Below, piece after piece: positions 1-8,594 of a stretch of DNA of 64,000 bases. Each line of letters opens with the position of its first letter. Positions within the stretch are counted from its first letter, which is position 1. The DNA is from Paenibacillus whitsoniae (lineage in GTDB: Bacteria > Bacillota > Bacilli > Paenibacillales > NBRC-103111), in assembly GCF_003955665.1 (NCBI RefSeq), contig NZ_RXHU01000018.1:62001-126000 (forward strand). Reading direction: 5' to 3'. The position numbers were made by a program, and so were the translations under genes. The notes beneath the pieces are model-generated. The model did not search any database. It saw only the letters and a list, made by a program, of their open reading frames with translations, and was not told where the DNA came from.

Positions 1-570
1 GCCGCGGAGAACGCTTTGCAAACGGCTCAAATGTTTCGCACCGCGATGATGGGCGACAAACCGCCTGTCGAGTATGTGAACGCCATTCACGACCTTGAAC
101 ATGCGGGCGACTCCATTACCCACGAAATTTTCAAAGGCCTCAACAAAGTGTTCATCACCCCGATCGACCGCGAGGATATTATTGAGCTTGCCTCAAAAGT
201 AGATGATGTAACGGACGGCATTGAAGCTACCATCGCCCGTTTCGATTATTTAGCCGTTTCCCACACCGACAATTATATGAAGGATTTTTCCGCGGTCATC
301 GTGGATTCCTGCCAACATATGCTGGATGCGTTCAAGCTGCTGGCCAAGAAAAAATATATGCAAATTCCCGAGCACACCGTTGCAATCAACTCGCTCGAAA
401 ACGACGGAGATCGCCTGATGCGGGAAGGAATTCGTCAAATTTTCATCACGAGAAAAGATCCGTACGAAGATTTCAAACTCAAAGAAATTTACGAGCGTCT
501 TGAAGAAACGACAGATGCTTGCGAAGACGTCGCTAATATTTTGGATAGTGTAGTGCTTCGTTACTCTTAG
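1..570 (+). CDS. DUF47 family phosphate-transport accessory protein (5' partial)
   Basis: The reading frame is open from base 1 (AAENALQTAQMF...), so the true start lies left of the window and the TTG at 16 is probably internal. The visible 189 residues are almost all alpha-helical and match the DUF47/PhoU-like family (YkaA type), which partners low-affinity Pit phosphate transporters. Usual family length is about 205 residues, so only a short N-terminus is missing. It sits 110 bp upstream of a Pit gene on the same strand, the usual arrangement. The role as regulator or accessory of Pit is inferred from family and context. Confidence 0.9.
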   Translation, partial: AAENALQTAQMFRTAMMGDKPPVEYVNAIHDLEHAGDSITHEIFKGLNKVFITPIDREDIIELASKVDDVTDGIEATIARFDYLAVSHTDNYMKDFSAVIVDSCQHMLDAFKLLAKKKYMQIPEHTVAINSLENDGDRLMREGIRQIFITRKDPYEDFKLKEIYERLEETTDACEDVANILDSVVLRYS

Positions 571-680
571 GAAGACTCGCGTCAACGATGAGTTTGTCCG
601 ACAATCAACGATTTCCGTCGGCCAGACTCCCTGGAATAGCGAAGAAAGTTTTCTTTCGGGGAAACGTTTAGGAGGAAATC

Positions 681-1679
681 ATGATAACCTATTTGATCAT
701 CATCGTCGTGCTCGCTTTGCTGTTTGATTTTATCAACGGCTTCCACGATACAGCCAACGCGATCGCAACGTCGATTTCTACGCGAGCCCTTAGTCCGCGC
801 GTCGCCATTATCATGGCGGCTTCCCTGAACTTTATCGGCGCCGTCGTTTCATCTAAAGTTGCCAAAACGGTAGGCGGCAGCATCGCAGACCCGTCTAAAA
901 TCGAGAACGGCGTGGAAATTGTCATCGCCGCATTGCTAGCCGCGATCATTTGGAATCTGCTGACCTGGTATTTATCGATTCCGTCATCTTCCTCGCATAC
1001 GCTGCTCGGCGCTTTGGCCGGTGCGGTCATCGCAGGAGCCGGATTTCATTCCGTCAATTGGAGCGGTTTCACGCAAATCATTATTATCTTGATTCTGTCT
1101 CCCATCATTGCCTTTGGATTAGGCTTTGTTATTATGGCGCTCATCAAATACATTATCATCCTGTCGGGCAATACGTCGCGCTCCAAGCTCAATCGGATTT
1201 TTCGTGGTCTGCAAGTCGTCTCGGCCGGCCTGCTGTCTTATTCCCACGGGGGAAATGATGCACAGAAAGCAATGGGAATTATCGTCTTCGGTCTCGTCGC
1301 CGCAGACATGCAGGACACTCTGGACGTACCGCTGTGGGTCAAGCTCGCCGCCGCACTTGCCATGGGCCTTGGCACATCCATAGGCGGCTGGCGGATCATC
1401 AAAACCATATCCGGCAAAATTGTAAAGATTGAGCCGATTAACGGTTTTGCCTCGGACCTCACGTCCTCGCTGGTCATTCAATTCTCCACGCATGTCGGCA
1501 AACCGCTGTCCACGACGCATGTTATTTCTTCCGCTATCATTGGGACAGGCAGTGTCATGCGGTTCCATGATGTGCAGTGGGGGACTGTAGGGCGGATGCT
1601 CATCACTTGGGTGATTACCATTCCGATTTCCATTGTGCTTTCCTACTTGATCTATTCGGTGCTGTTTAATCTGTTCTAG
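681..1679 (+). CDS. pit: Inorganic phosphate transporter, PiT family
   Basis: This 332-residue multi-pass membrane protein is a low-affinity phosphate (metal-phosphate) symporter of the PiT family. The N-terminus carries the signature around residues 12-25 (FDFINGFHDTANAIATS), and the C-terminal half repeats it (SHGGNDAQKAMG near residue 190; LSTTHVISSAI near residue 276). These are the two PD001131-like repeats expected for PiT. About ten hydrophobic segments are visible. A good Shine-Dalgarno (AGGAGG) lies 6 bases before the ATG. It forms an operon with the DUF47 gene and is followed by a terminator hairpin. Confidence 0.95.
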   Translation: MITYLIIIVVLALLFDFINGFHDTANAIATSISTRALSPRVAIIMAASLNFIGAVVSSKVAKTVGGSIADPSKIENGVEIVIAALLAAIIWNLLTWYLSIPSSSSHTLLGALAGAVIAGAGFHSVNWSGFTQIIIILILSPIIAFGLGFVIMALIKYIIILSGNTSRSKLNRIFRGLQVVSAGLLSYSHGGNDAQKAMGIIVFGLVAADMQDTLDVPLWVKLAAALAMGLGTSIGGWRIIKTISGKIVKIEPINGFASDLTSSLVIQFSTHVGKPLSTTHVISSAIIGTGSVMRFHDVQWGTVGRMLITWVITIPISIVLSYLIYSVLFNLF

Positions 1680-1696
1680 GCAGCCAGCCGAAGAAA

Positions 1697-1736
1697 AGCC
1701 GCCCTTCCGGCGCTAAACCGGGGGGCGGCTCTTTTT
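1697..1736 (+). terminator. Rho-independent terminator after pit
   Basis: An 8-bp GC-rich stem (AGCCGCCC at 1697-1704 with GGGCGGCT at 1723-1730) is followed by five T on the plus strand. It lies between the convergent pit and rex genes, and its T-tract runs into the rex stop codon. Read on the minus strand the tail is weaker (TTTTCTT), so it may also serve rex. Confidence 0.8.
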
Positions 1737-2355
1737 AATCCAAGTAATAGGCTAAGCTTTGCAACTCCGTTGTAAAATCCGCATAATGCACCCGCACCTC
1801 GCTAGGCACTTTAATGATCACCGGGGCGAAGTTCAGTATCGCCTCGATTCCACAAGCCACGAACTGATTGGCGACATTTTGCGCTTCCTCAGCGGGTACG
1901 GTAATGATGCCAATTCGGACGCCTAGTCGGGAAATGACCTCCTGCATGTCGCCCATTCCCTGTACGACGAGGTTGTTGATCACCTCGCCGGCTTTCCCCG
2001 GCATCGCATCAAATACCGCGACAATCTTCATATCGTTGCGCAAATACGTATTATAATTGCACAGCGCACGGCCCAAGTTGCCGGCGCCGACCAAAGCAAC
2101 CGGAATATGCCGGTCCAACTTCAGGATCTGCCTGATTTTCTCGATCAAATAGCTGATATCGTAGCCGATGCCTTTTTTGCCAAACTCGCCGAAATACGCG
2201 AGATCCTTACGGATTTGGGCAGGATTAAGGTCCAGCTTCTGGCCCAAATCCTGCGACGATACCGTCGAAATATTTTTCATCGCGAGCTCATTGAGATACC
2301 TCAAATAAATCGGCAGCCGCCGTACGACGGCTTCGGAAATCTTTTGCGTTTTCAT
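1735..2355 (-). CDS. rex: Redox-sensing transcriptional repressor Rex
   Basis: Rex senses the NADH/NAD+ ratio and represses fermentation and respiration genes when NADH is low. Residues 1-75 form the winged-helix DNA-binding domain (helix RKDLAYFGEFGKKGIGY), followed by a Rossmann NAD(H)-binding domain with GAGNLGRAL near residue 88 and a C-terminal swap helix. The ATG at 2355 gives 206 residues and overlaps the dinG stop as ATGA; a G-rich Shine-Dalgarno (GGAGGGG) lies about 8 bases upstream. An upstream GTG at 2376 has no such site. The overlap suggests translational coupling to dinG. No clear Rex operator was found in its own upstream region. Confidence 0.95.
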   Translation of the reverse strand: MKTQKISEAVVRRLPIYLRYLNELAMKNISTVSSQDLGQKLDLNPAQIRKDLAYFGEFGKKGIGYDISYLIEKIRQILKLDRHIPVALVGAGNLGRALCNYNTYLRNDMKIVAVFDAMPGKAGEVINNLVVQGMGDMQEVISRLGVRIGIITVPAEEAQNVANQFVACGIEAILNFAPVIIKVPSEVRVHYADFTTELQSLAYYLD

Positions 2356-5216
2356 CCTCTCGCCCCTCCCATCCACTCTTCGATCCTCGGCAGCATTTGC
2401 TCCCTCGTCATGTGCTCAATCTTGGGGCCGGGCAGGGAGTAGAGAAAGTGTTTGCCGTAATACGTATCGATGACTCGCGTATCGTATATAATAACGATTC
2501 CTTTATCCGATGCTCGGCGAACGAGGCGTCCGAAGCCTTGCTTGAACCGAATGACCGCCTGCGGCACGGAAAATTTCATAAACGGATTTTCGCCTTTCTT
2601 CTTCAAATGCTCCGACTTCGCTTCGACAAGCGGATGATTTGGCGGCTGGAACGGCAGCCGGATGATAGCCAGACAGCTCAGCGCATCGCCAGGGATGTCC
2701 ACGCCTTCCCAGAATGAGCTCGTACCCAACAGCACGCTCTTGTTGTTGTCCTGGAACATGCGCGTCAGCTTGCTGCGGTTGTTGCTGTCAACGCCCTGCC
2801 CCAAAACATTAATGCCGTCCGGCGTCAGCTCCTCCTTCATACCCGCATGCACTAGCTTCAGCATCCGGTTCGACGTGCACAGCACAAGCATACGACCGCC
2901 TGTGATGCGAGCCACTTGGCTGAGCGACTCAATCAGCGCCCCAATAAAGACGGGATCTCCCGCACCTTTAATCGTAGGAAAATCGCGCGGAATAACGACG
3001 AGCGCCTGCTCGCGGTAATTGAATGGGGACGGCAGCTGTACGGTCTTGAGCTTGCCTTCCTCTTCCCCCTCCGGCATCGTGAGCCCCAACTGTTCGGCGG
3101 AATACTGGAACGATTTATTGACCGAAAGTGTCGCCGACGTCATCACGATGCTGTCCTTGAGCTCAAAAAAATGCTGCTGCAGCTGGCTGCTGACATCGAT
3201 CGGCACCGAAAGCAATTGCAGCGATTTCGCCTTGGCAAATGTGCTCGCCTCCATCCAATACACATATCCACTGTCAGCCATGTGCATAAAGAAATGCAGC
3301 GCATCCCGGTGCTCGTACAGTTCCTTCACCGAACCGTTCAGGTCGGTCACAAGCCCTTGCACACCCAGATCTTCCTGCTTCTCTTTGACTTCCGCCAGCA
3401 TCTTGTCAAGCGACCTAAGCAGATCGTTCATCGTCAAGTAAATGTTGTCTTCCATAATCATCAGCTCGCGCCAACCTTCAGGAAGCGTTTCCGGTTTCAA
3501 TCTCACCACATACGTTGAGGTTTCAAGCTGAGAAGGATCGCTGCTTGCCGAAGCGATCTCCACGAGTGCTTCGCTCAAGCGCTCCCAATCGTCCTTGACC
3601 GTGAGAATTTTGGGCAGCAGCGCATCGATCGTCTGAACCCATAGTTTTACCCTCTCCGCATGTTCGTCGGATTTTTGCAGACGGAACTTTAGCAAGGGCA
3701 GTTGACCGCTGCGGCTATCTTTGTACAACCAGACGAGCGAATGATAAAAAGCGGACGAATTCAGCTCAATCCCAAGATGCTTGGAAGCCACTTCTTCAAA
3801 ATGATGCGCCTCGTCGATTACAAGGTGCTTGTAAGCGGGTAGAAGGCGGTTCTCAGCCTTCATATCGGTAAATAGAAGGGAATGATTCGTAATGACCACA
3901 TCGGCGCTGTTCGCGTCATTGCGGGCTCTATGATAGAAGCATTTCTTGTACCACGGACATTTGCGATTCAAACAGGAATCCGAGTCGCTGGCCACGCTGT
4001 ACCAGAACTGAGCCCCTTTATTGCCAAAGTTCAATTCTTCTTCGTCACCGTGCTCCGTTTCGCTGAGCCACACCACCATTTGCGCCGCGGTGATCGGATC
4101 TTCCTTGCCGTTCTCATAATCCCGCGTCGTCAACTTGGTCTCGAACTTGCGCAGGCATAAATATCGGCTCCGCCCCTTTAGCACCGAAGCCCGGAAGGCG
4201 AACGGGAAAATACTCTTGAGCAGCGGAACATCCCGCTCCCGCAGCTGCTCCTGCAAATTGATCGTATGCGTTGATACGACCACTTTCTTTTCATATTTCA
4301 CGCCGTAATAGAGCGCCGGAATCAAATAGCCGAGCGATTTGCCCGTTCCGGTACCTGCTTCAATCATGAGATGCTGCTCGTTCTCGAGCGCCTTCTCGAC
4401 TTCCTGAATCATGAGGTCCTGGGACGCCCGATCCTCAAAGATCTCAAATTGATCGCGCAGCGCCGCCTTGAGGCCTTCCTGAAATTCCTTAAACGAAGTA
4501 CCCAATCCTTCGGTTACTTCCTCCTCGGTACGGATTTCTTCCTCTTCGCCCCAGTCGCCTACATTCAACGTAAACTGGCGGAAATAACGATGGCTTTCGG
4601 TATCCAGACTCGTAATCGATTCTTTGTAACGGCAAATTTCACTCAGAAACCAGCCGAGGTCCGTACCGACATCTTCGAAAATATGCGCAATTCGCTGCAC
4701 GGTTAGTAGCGGCATGCTGAGCATCCTCTGCAGGCAAATGATCCACAGCTCTGCCGTCGCCTCGGCATCGCTGTCCGCCTGATGCGGCCGTTCATGGTCG
4801 ATGCCGAACAGGCTCGCCACCATCCCCAGCTGGAGGCTGTTAATCGAAGGAAAGAGAATGCGCAGCATATCGATCGTATCCAGCACGCGGCCGCTGAACG
4901 CAGGGTACCCCGTTTTCGTGAGCGCCCGCTGCAAAAAAGCAAAATCAAATGCAGCATGATGTGCCACCAATACACAATCAAACAGAAGCGGAAACATATC
5001 CGCCATCACTTGCTCCAGTTTCGGCGCGTCCGCTACCATCTCGTCCGTAATGCCGGTAAGCGTTGTAATGGAAGAAGGTATACTGGTCCCTGGGTTAACC
5101 AGAGAAGTATACCTCTGCGTAATTTCAAATTCATCTATAATAACAAGCCCGACTTGAATGATCTCATCCGAGGACTGGCTTCCGGTCGTTTCAAAATCCA
5201 AGACTGCAAATTTCAT
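2352..5216 (-). CDS. dinG: DinG-family ATP-dependent helicase with N-terminal 3'-5' exonuclease domain
   Basis: This large (954 aa) protein joins a DEDDh exonuclease domain (residues 1-170; DFETTG near residue 7, HHAAFD near residue 85) to an XPD/DinG-type superfamily 2 helicase. The helicase shows Walker A AGTGTGKS (about residue 287), DEAH-box VIDEAHH (about 467) and motif SSFWEGVDIPG near residue 830. Four cysteines (CLRKF, then CLNRKCPWYKKC) fall where iron-sulfur DinG/XPD proteins bind their cluster, so a 4Fe-4S cluster is plausible. I chose the ATG at 5216 because family members begin MKFAVLDFETTG; a TTG at 5231 is the alternative. It likely acts in DNA repair or unwinding of unusual structures. 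Confidence 0.93.
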   Translation of the reverse strand: MKFAVLDFETTGSQSSDEIIQVGLVIIDEFEITQRYTSLVNPGTSIPSSITTLTGITDEMVADAPKLEQVMADMFPLLFDCVLVAHHAAFDFAFLQRALTKTGYPAFSGRVLDTIDMLRILFPSINSLQLGMVASLFGIDHERPHQADSDAEATAELWIICLQRMLSMPLLTVQRIAHIFEDVGTDLGWFLSEICRYKESITSLDTESHRYFRQFTLNVGDWGEEEEIRTEEEVTEGLGTSFKEFQEGLKAALRDQFEIFEDRASQDLMIQEVEKALENEQHLMIEAGTGTGKSLGYLIPALYYGVKYEKKVVVSTHTINLQEQLRERDVPLLKSIFPFAFRASVLKGRSRYLCLRKFETKLTTRDYENGKEDPITAAQMVVWLSETEHGDEEELNFGNKGAQFWYSVASDSDSCLNRKCPWYKKCFYHRARNDANSADVVITNHSLLFTDMKAENRLLPAYKHLVIDEAHHFEEVASKHLGIELNSSAFYHSLVWLYKDSRSGQLPLLKFRLQKSDEHAERVKLWVQTIDALLPKILTVKDDWERLSEALVEIASASSDPSQLETSTYVVRLKPETLPEGWRELMIMEDNIYLTMNDLLRSLDKMLAEVKEKQEDLGVQGLVTDLNGSVKELYEHRDALHFFMHMADSGYVYWMEASTFAKAKSLQLLSVPIDVSSQLQQHFFELKDSIVMTSATLSVNKSFQYSAEQLGLTMPEGEEEGKLKTVQLPSPFNYREQALVVIPRDFPTIKGAGDPVFIGALIESLSQVARITGGRMLVLCTSNRMLKLVHAGMKEELTPDGINVLGQGVDSNNRSKLTRMFQDNNKSVLLGTSSFWEGVDIPGDALSCLAIIRLPFQPPNHPLVEAKSEHLKKKGENPFMKFSVPQAVIRFKQGFGRLVRRASDKGIVIIYDTRVIDTYYGKHFLYSLPGPKIEHMTREQMLPRIEEWMGGARG

Positions 5217-5300
5217 AGCGTGTATCTTCAATCCCTTCGTCCTGCTACTCTCCTTAGCATACCAAATCTCGCAAGGAAAAGGGAATACCCCGCTTACGTT

Positions 5301-5900
5301 TTACGCTTGCGACTCATCCAGATTGATGAGCGGCTCTACCAGGGAAGGATCCGAGTGATAAGCTTTTTGAAAATATTCGAACGCTTTCTCCATATTATGA
5401 TTCTGCACCTGAATGCAGCCCATCGCGCCATAGGATATAGCTTTCATCTTGGCGTTTTCGGTAAGCGGGAGCAGGAATTTGAAATGCTGGTACGCATCGC
5501 CAAACTCTCCCTTCCGCAAATGGCCCATGGCCAAATAAATGCGGGCGAGCAAAAAATCCGGCTGACGGCGAATCAGCACCTCAAACTCTTCAATAGCCTG
5601 ATCGTACATAGACAGCTTATAAAAGCCTTGCCCGCGCAGGAACTCCTCCGTTTGCTTGCCGGCGAGATCCAGATCCATCAGCTCGTCATGTAAAGTTTGG
5701 GTGCTGCTTGGCACCGCGCCATAGAACTTTCCCAGCTTCTCCTCAAAAAGAAGCCAGGACTCGATAAATTCATCGCTCATCGTTTTGAGCACTTGCAGCT
5801 GTTCGTCGAGCTCCGCCTTTTTCTCCACATCGCTGTTCGGGTACTCCCGCTGGATTTCCTCCAGCACCTCATTCATTGTGGAAAATAAATGCTTAAACAT
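5301..5900 (-). CDS. TPR-repeat protein of unknown function
   Basis: The 199-residue soluble protein has an N-terminal acidic helical part (residues 1-85) and then three TPR-like repeats (FYKLSMYDQAIEEFEVLI, RIYLAMGHLRKGEFGDAYQHF, YGAMGCIQVQNHNMEKAFEYFQ). TPRs usually mediate protein-protein contacts; the partner is not visible here. It is 84 bp upstream of dinG and probably co-transcribed with dinG and rex. It is preceded by a G-rich ribosome site (GGTGGGG). No catalytic motif is present. The name and role are open. Confidence 0.8.
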   Translation of the reverse strand: MFKHLFSTMNEVLEEIQREYPNSDVEKKAELDEQLQVLKTMSDEFIESWLLFEEKLGKFYGAVPSSTQTLHDELMDLDLAGKQTEEFLRGQGFYKLSMYDQAIEEFEVLIRRQPDFLLARIYLAMGHLRKGEFGDAYQHFKFLLPLTENAKMKAISYGAMGCIQVQNHNMEKAFEYFQKAYHSDPSLVEPLINLDESQA

Positions 5901-5988
5901 TTTGGCATCCCCACCTTTGCTTCAAAAGCTTACCCTCATTCTGTGTAAACAGGGGGGATTTCATGCATGGCGGGCCTTTTTAATGCGG

Positions 5989-6156
5989 GTTCAAAAAGTC
6001 GGGTTTTCAGCACCGAGAAGGTTGCGAGAAACTGAAGAAGGAGGAGCGGAGTGTAGGCAAAACCTACATGGCTACCTTCCTTCGAAGCTGAACGCAAGAT
6101 TCGATGCCGAATTCGCTTCCTGATTTGCTTCGTGATCAAAAGACGACTTTTTGAAC
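5989..6156 (+). mobile_element. MITE-like element, copy 1 (168 bp)
   Basis: A 168-bp non-coding element is bounded by a perfect 13-bp terminal inverted repeat (GTTCAAAAAGTCG / CGACTTTTTGAAC). It holds an internal palindrome (TGTAGG-caaaa-CCTACA) and the block CAGCACCGAGAAGGTTGCG. A second copy lies in the opposite orientation at 13675-13841 and is similar over the whole length. No transposase or obvious target duplication is seen. It lies between panD and the TPR gene and may separate the pan operon from the dinG group. Confidence 0.75.
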
Positions 6157-6163
6157 TTCCTCT

Positions 6164-6547
6164 TTAAACAACGGTAGAATGTTCCTCTTCTTTTAGCAGT
6201 TGCACGACTTTATTGTTTTCGCCCATGATGGCCACGGTTGGTTTATGCGACTTCGCCTCTTCATTCGTCAGCATGACATATGACACGATTATAACGGTGT
6301 CCCCGGTCTGCACCAGACGCGCCGCCGCGCCGTTCAAGCAGATGACGCCGGAGCCGCGAGGGCCGGGAATAATATACGTTTCAAGCCGGGCCCCGTTGTT
6401 GTTGTTGACGATCTGCACCTTTTCATTCGGCAGCATATCAACCAGATCGAGCAAATCCTCGTCAATTGTAATGGATCCGATATAGTTCAAATTCGCTTCC
6501 GTTACGGTCGCGCGGTGGAGCTTGGCTTTCATCATCGTGCGAAACAT
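6164..6547 (-). CDS. panD: Aspartate 1-decarboxylase precursor
   Basis: PanD makes beta-alanine from aspartate for pantothenate and CoA synthesis. The 127-residue proenzyme has the self-cleavage site Gly24-Ser25 (YIGSITID), where Ser25 becomes the pyruvoyl group, and the conserved stretch [12 protein letters not shown]. The length matches the family. It is the last gene of panB-panC-panD, 6 bp after panC, and should share the regulated pan leader upstream of panB. Confidence 0.97.
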   Translation of the reverse strand: MFRTMMKAKLHRATVTEANLNYIGSITIDEDLLDLVDMLPNEKVQIVNNNNGARLETYIIPGPRGSGVICLNGAAARLVQTGDTVIIVSYVMLTNEEAKSHKPTVAIMGENNKVVQLLKEEEHSTVV

Positions 6548-6553
6548 GTTAGG

Positions 6554-7435
6554 TCACTTCCTGACTTGTGTAATAAGGTTATCGATTAGGCGCGTTTTTC
6601 CGAACTTGACAGCCACGGCAATAACAATCGTATCAGATAATGGGCTGGTTTCAAAAGGCTGCAAGGTTGGATACGTGAGAGCCTCGACGTAATCGATATC
6701 CGCGAGAGGCGCCGTACGGATGTGGCTTGAGACAAGGTCGACAAGCGCCTTTGAGGAGATTACCGCTTGCTTTGCGATGTAAGCTTCCGCTTTGTTAAGC
6801 GCTTGAGAGAGCACCAATGCTTGTTCGCGCTCATCCTGAGTCAAGTACACGTTCCGCGAGCTCATCGCGAGCCCGTCTTCCTCCCGCAGCGTCGGACAGC
6901 GTACGATCTCGACATCCAAGTTCAAATCCTGCACCATTTGCTCGATCACCGCAACCTGCTGTGCATCCTTCATGCCGAAAAACGCTTGATCCGGCTGCAC
7001 GATATGCAAGAGTTTGGAGACGACCGTCGCCACGCCGTCAAAATGCCCCGGTCTGGACGCCCCGCAGAGCCGCTCCGTCACACCGCTTACGCTAACCGTT
7101 GTGCGTATAGGCTGCGGGTACATCTCTTCAACCGACGGCATAAAAACAAGATCCGCTCCCGCCGCTTCCGCAACCGCCAGATCGCGCTCCGGATTGCGTG
7201 GATAGCGCTCGAAATCTTCGTTTGGCCCGAATTGCAGCGGATTGACAAAAATGCTGAGCACCACGAGTCCGCTCTGGGCGCAAGCTTTTTTAAGCAGACT
7301 GGCGTGTCCTTCATGCAAATATCCCATCGTCGGCACGAAGCCGACCGTTTGCTCACTGCTGCGGCGGAACGTCTTGATTCGCGCGCGCAGCTCGGCAATC
7401 GTATGCACGACTGTGACTGTATGAACAGCTGCCAT
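6554..7435 (-). CDS. panC: Pantothenate synthetase (pantoate--beta-alanine ligase)
   Basis: PanC condenses pantoate with beta-alanine using ATP. The Rossmann-type fold shows FVPTMGYLHEGHASL with the HxGH nucleotide-binding motif (residues near 35-45), GPNEDFERYPR, and SSRNVYL in place of KMSKS. Three in-frame starts exist (GTG 7444, ATG 7441, ATG 7435); AAGGAG lies 8 bases before the ATG at 7435, so I chose it (293 aa). The ribosome site lies inside the end of panB, so the two genes are probably translationally coupled. Confidence 0.95.
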   Translation of the reverse strand: MAAVHTVTVVHTIAELRARIKTFRRSSEQTVGFVPTMGYLHEGHASLLKKACAQSGLVVLSIFVNPLQFGPNEDFERYPRNPERDLAVAEAAGADLVFMPSVEEMYPQPIRTTVSVSGVTERLCGASRPGHFDGVATVVSKLLHIVQPDQAFFGMKDAQQVAVIEQMVQDLNLDVEIVRCPTLREEDGLAMSSRNVYLTQDEREQALVLSQALNKAEAYIAKQAVISSKALVDLVSSHIRTAPLADIDYVEALTYPTLQPFETSPLSDTIVIAVAVKFGKTRLIDNLITQVRK

Positions 7436-7440
7436 GGCCA

Positions 7441-8298
7441 TCACTCCTTGTCTCCGTATAAATATTGAACGACGTCATTGTCCATATGGAACGTATTCTC
7501 CTGCGCCGGGAATGTGCGCGCCTTCACTTCTTTCACATATTCCCCAATCCCGTTACGGATAGTTTCCCCGATATTGGCGTACGTCTTGACAAACTTTCTG
7601 GGAGCACTGTCAGAACCATACTGGAGCAAATCATGGAAAACGAGCACTTGACCGTCGCAATTCACGCCTGCTCCGATGCCGATGGTAGGGATCGACAATT
7701 GCTTCGTAATCCACGCCGCCAATTCATCGGTCATCAGCTCCAGCACGACCATGAACGCGCCTGCTTCCTCAATCGCTTTCGCATCGGTTAGCAGCTTCTT
7801 CGCCTGCTCTGAATTGCGGCCTTGCACGCGGAAACCGCCGATTTGATGTACGGATTGCGGAGTAAGCCCTAAATGCCCGACGACAGGCACGCCTGCCTGT
7901 GTGATGGCTTTCACCGTGTGCGCGATCTCCGCACCGCCTTCCAGCTTCACAGCTTTGGCGCCGCCTTCGCGCATCAAACGTCCGACTGCTTCCATTGTCG
8001 CGTCTATACTGCCATGGTAGGTCAGAAACGGCAAATCAGCGACTACGAACGTATTCCCCGCTCCTCTTACCGCCGCGCGCGTGTGGTACACCATGTCGTC
8101 GATCGTCACCGGCAGTGTCGAGTCGTAACCCAATACAACATTGCCCAGCGAGTCACCGACTAGAATAACGTCTACGCCCGCTTCTTCAGCGAGCTTCGCG
8201 GACGGATAATCATACGCCGTCACCATCGTGATCGGCACGCCGTCTTCTTTCATCTTCCTCATTTTTGCGGTAGTTAGCGGCTTCTTCCGTTGCTCCAT
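7441..8298 (-). CDS. panB: 3-methyl-2-oxobutanoate hydroxymethyltransferase
   Basis: PanB transfers a hydroxymethyl group from 5,10-methylene-THF to 2-oxoisovalerate to give ketopantoate. The 285-residue TIM-barrel protein shows TAYDYPSAKLAEEAG, the metal-binding VGDSLGNVVLG, and GHLGLTPQSVHQIGG, with IPTIGIGAG near residue 205. It is the first gene of panBCD and follows a structured leader with a terminator that ends about 22 bp before its start, so premature termination probably controls it. Confidence 0.97.
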   Translation of the reverse strand: MEQRKKPLTTAKMRKMKEDGVPITMVTAYDYPSAKLAEEAGVDVILVGDSLGNVVLGYDSTLPVTIDDMVYHTRAAVRGAGNTFVVADLPFLTYHGSIDATMEAVGRLMREGGAKAVKLEGGAEIAHTVKAITQAGVPVVGHLGLTPQSVHQIGGFRVQGRNSEQAKKLLTDAKAIEEAGAFMVVLELMTDELAAWITKQLSIPTIGIGAGVNCDGQVLVFHDLLQYGSDSAPRKFVKTYANIGETIRNGIGEYVKEVKARTFPAQENTFHMDNDVVQYLYGDKE

Positions 8299-8323
8299 GG
8301 TAACACCAGCTTCCCTATAAAAT

Positions 8324-8353
8324 AAAAAAACCTTTTAGCCGTGAGCTAAAAGG
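8324..8353 (-). terminator. Terminator/attenuator hairpin in the panB leader
   Basis: A perfect 9-bp stem (CCTTTTAGC / GCTAAAAGG, 5-base loop) is followed on the minus strand by seven T. It ends 26 bp upstream of the panB start and downstream of the panB promoter, so it can only act on the pan operon itself as a conditional terminator. Confidence 0.85.
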
Positions 8354-8495
8354 AACGCATGCAGAAAGAATCCAATGATCCTTCTGTCTCGGTCCTTACA
8401 GGCTCAGAGCAGAATCCAACATTACGATGAGCACATCAACATTCAGATGTCCTGACTTGCGCTAAGTGCAGTTCCTTCTCAGGATACCGCCTTAT
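8354..8495 (-). promoter_or_regulatory. Structured 5' leader of panBCD (candidate pan-motif RNA)
   Basis: About 140 nt of leader lies between the likely transcription start (near 8495) and the terminator hairpin. Several local stems can be drawn (for example ACATC-N8-GATGT, and AGAAGGA with TCTTTCT). A 'pan' RNA motif is known upstream of panB/C/D genes in Firmicutes. I could not match its consensus by eye, so this assignment rests on position, structure and the terminator. No T-box sequence is present. Confidence 0.5.
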
Positions 8496-8501
8496 CTCGC
8501 T

Positions 8502-8507
8502 ATTATA
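8502..8507 (-). promoter_or_regulatory. panB promoter, extended -10
   Basis: On the minus strand TGGTATAAT gives a perfect -10 hexamer with a TGn extension. No good -35 is present 16-18 bp upstream. It lies just downstream of the end of birA and is placed to start the pan leader. Confidence 0.5.
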
Positions 8508-8528
8508 CCAAAAATTTCGGCAAGCGAA

Positions 8529-8562
8529 CACCCTAATCTATCCAAGATTTTCGATTAGGGTG
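8529..8562 (-). terminator. Hairpin downstream of birA, weak terminator
   Basis: A perfect 10-bp stem (CACCCTAATC / GATTAGGGTG) with a 14-nt loop lies between birA and the panB promoter. The following bases are not T-rich, so intrinsic termination would be weak. Confidence 0.4.
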
Positions 8563-8594
8563 CCGATGGAGAAGAGCAAGCAACATGGCCTGAT

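Noticed and set aside
8354..8495. T-box riboswitch in the panB leader
   Set aside because: The conserved T-box sequence and specifier arrangement are not present.
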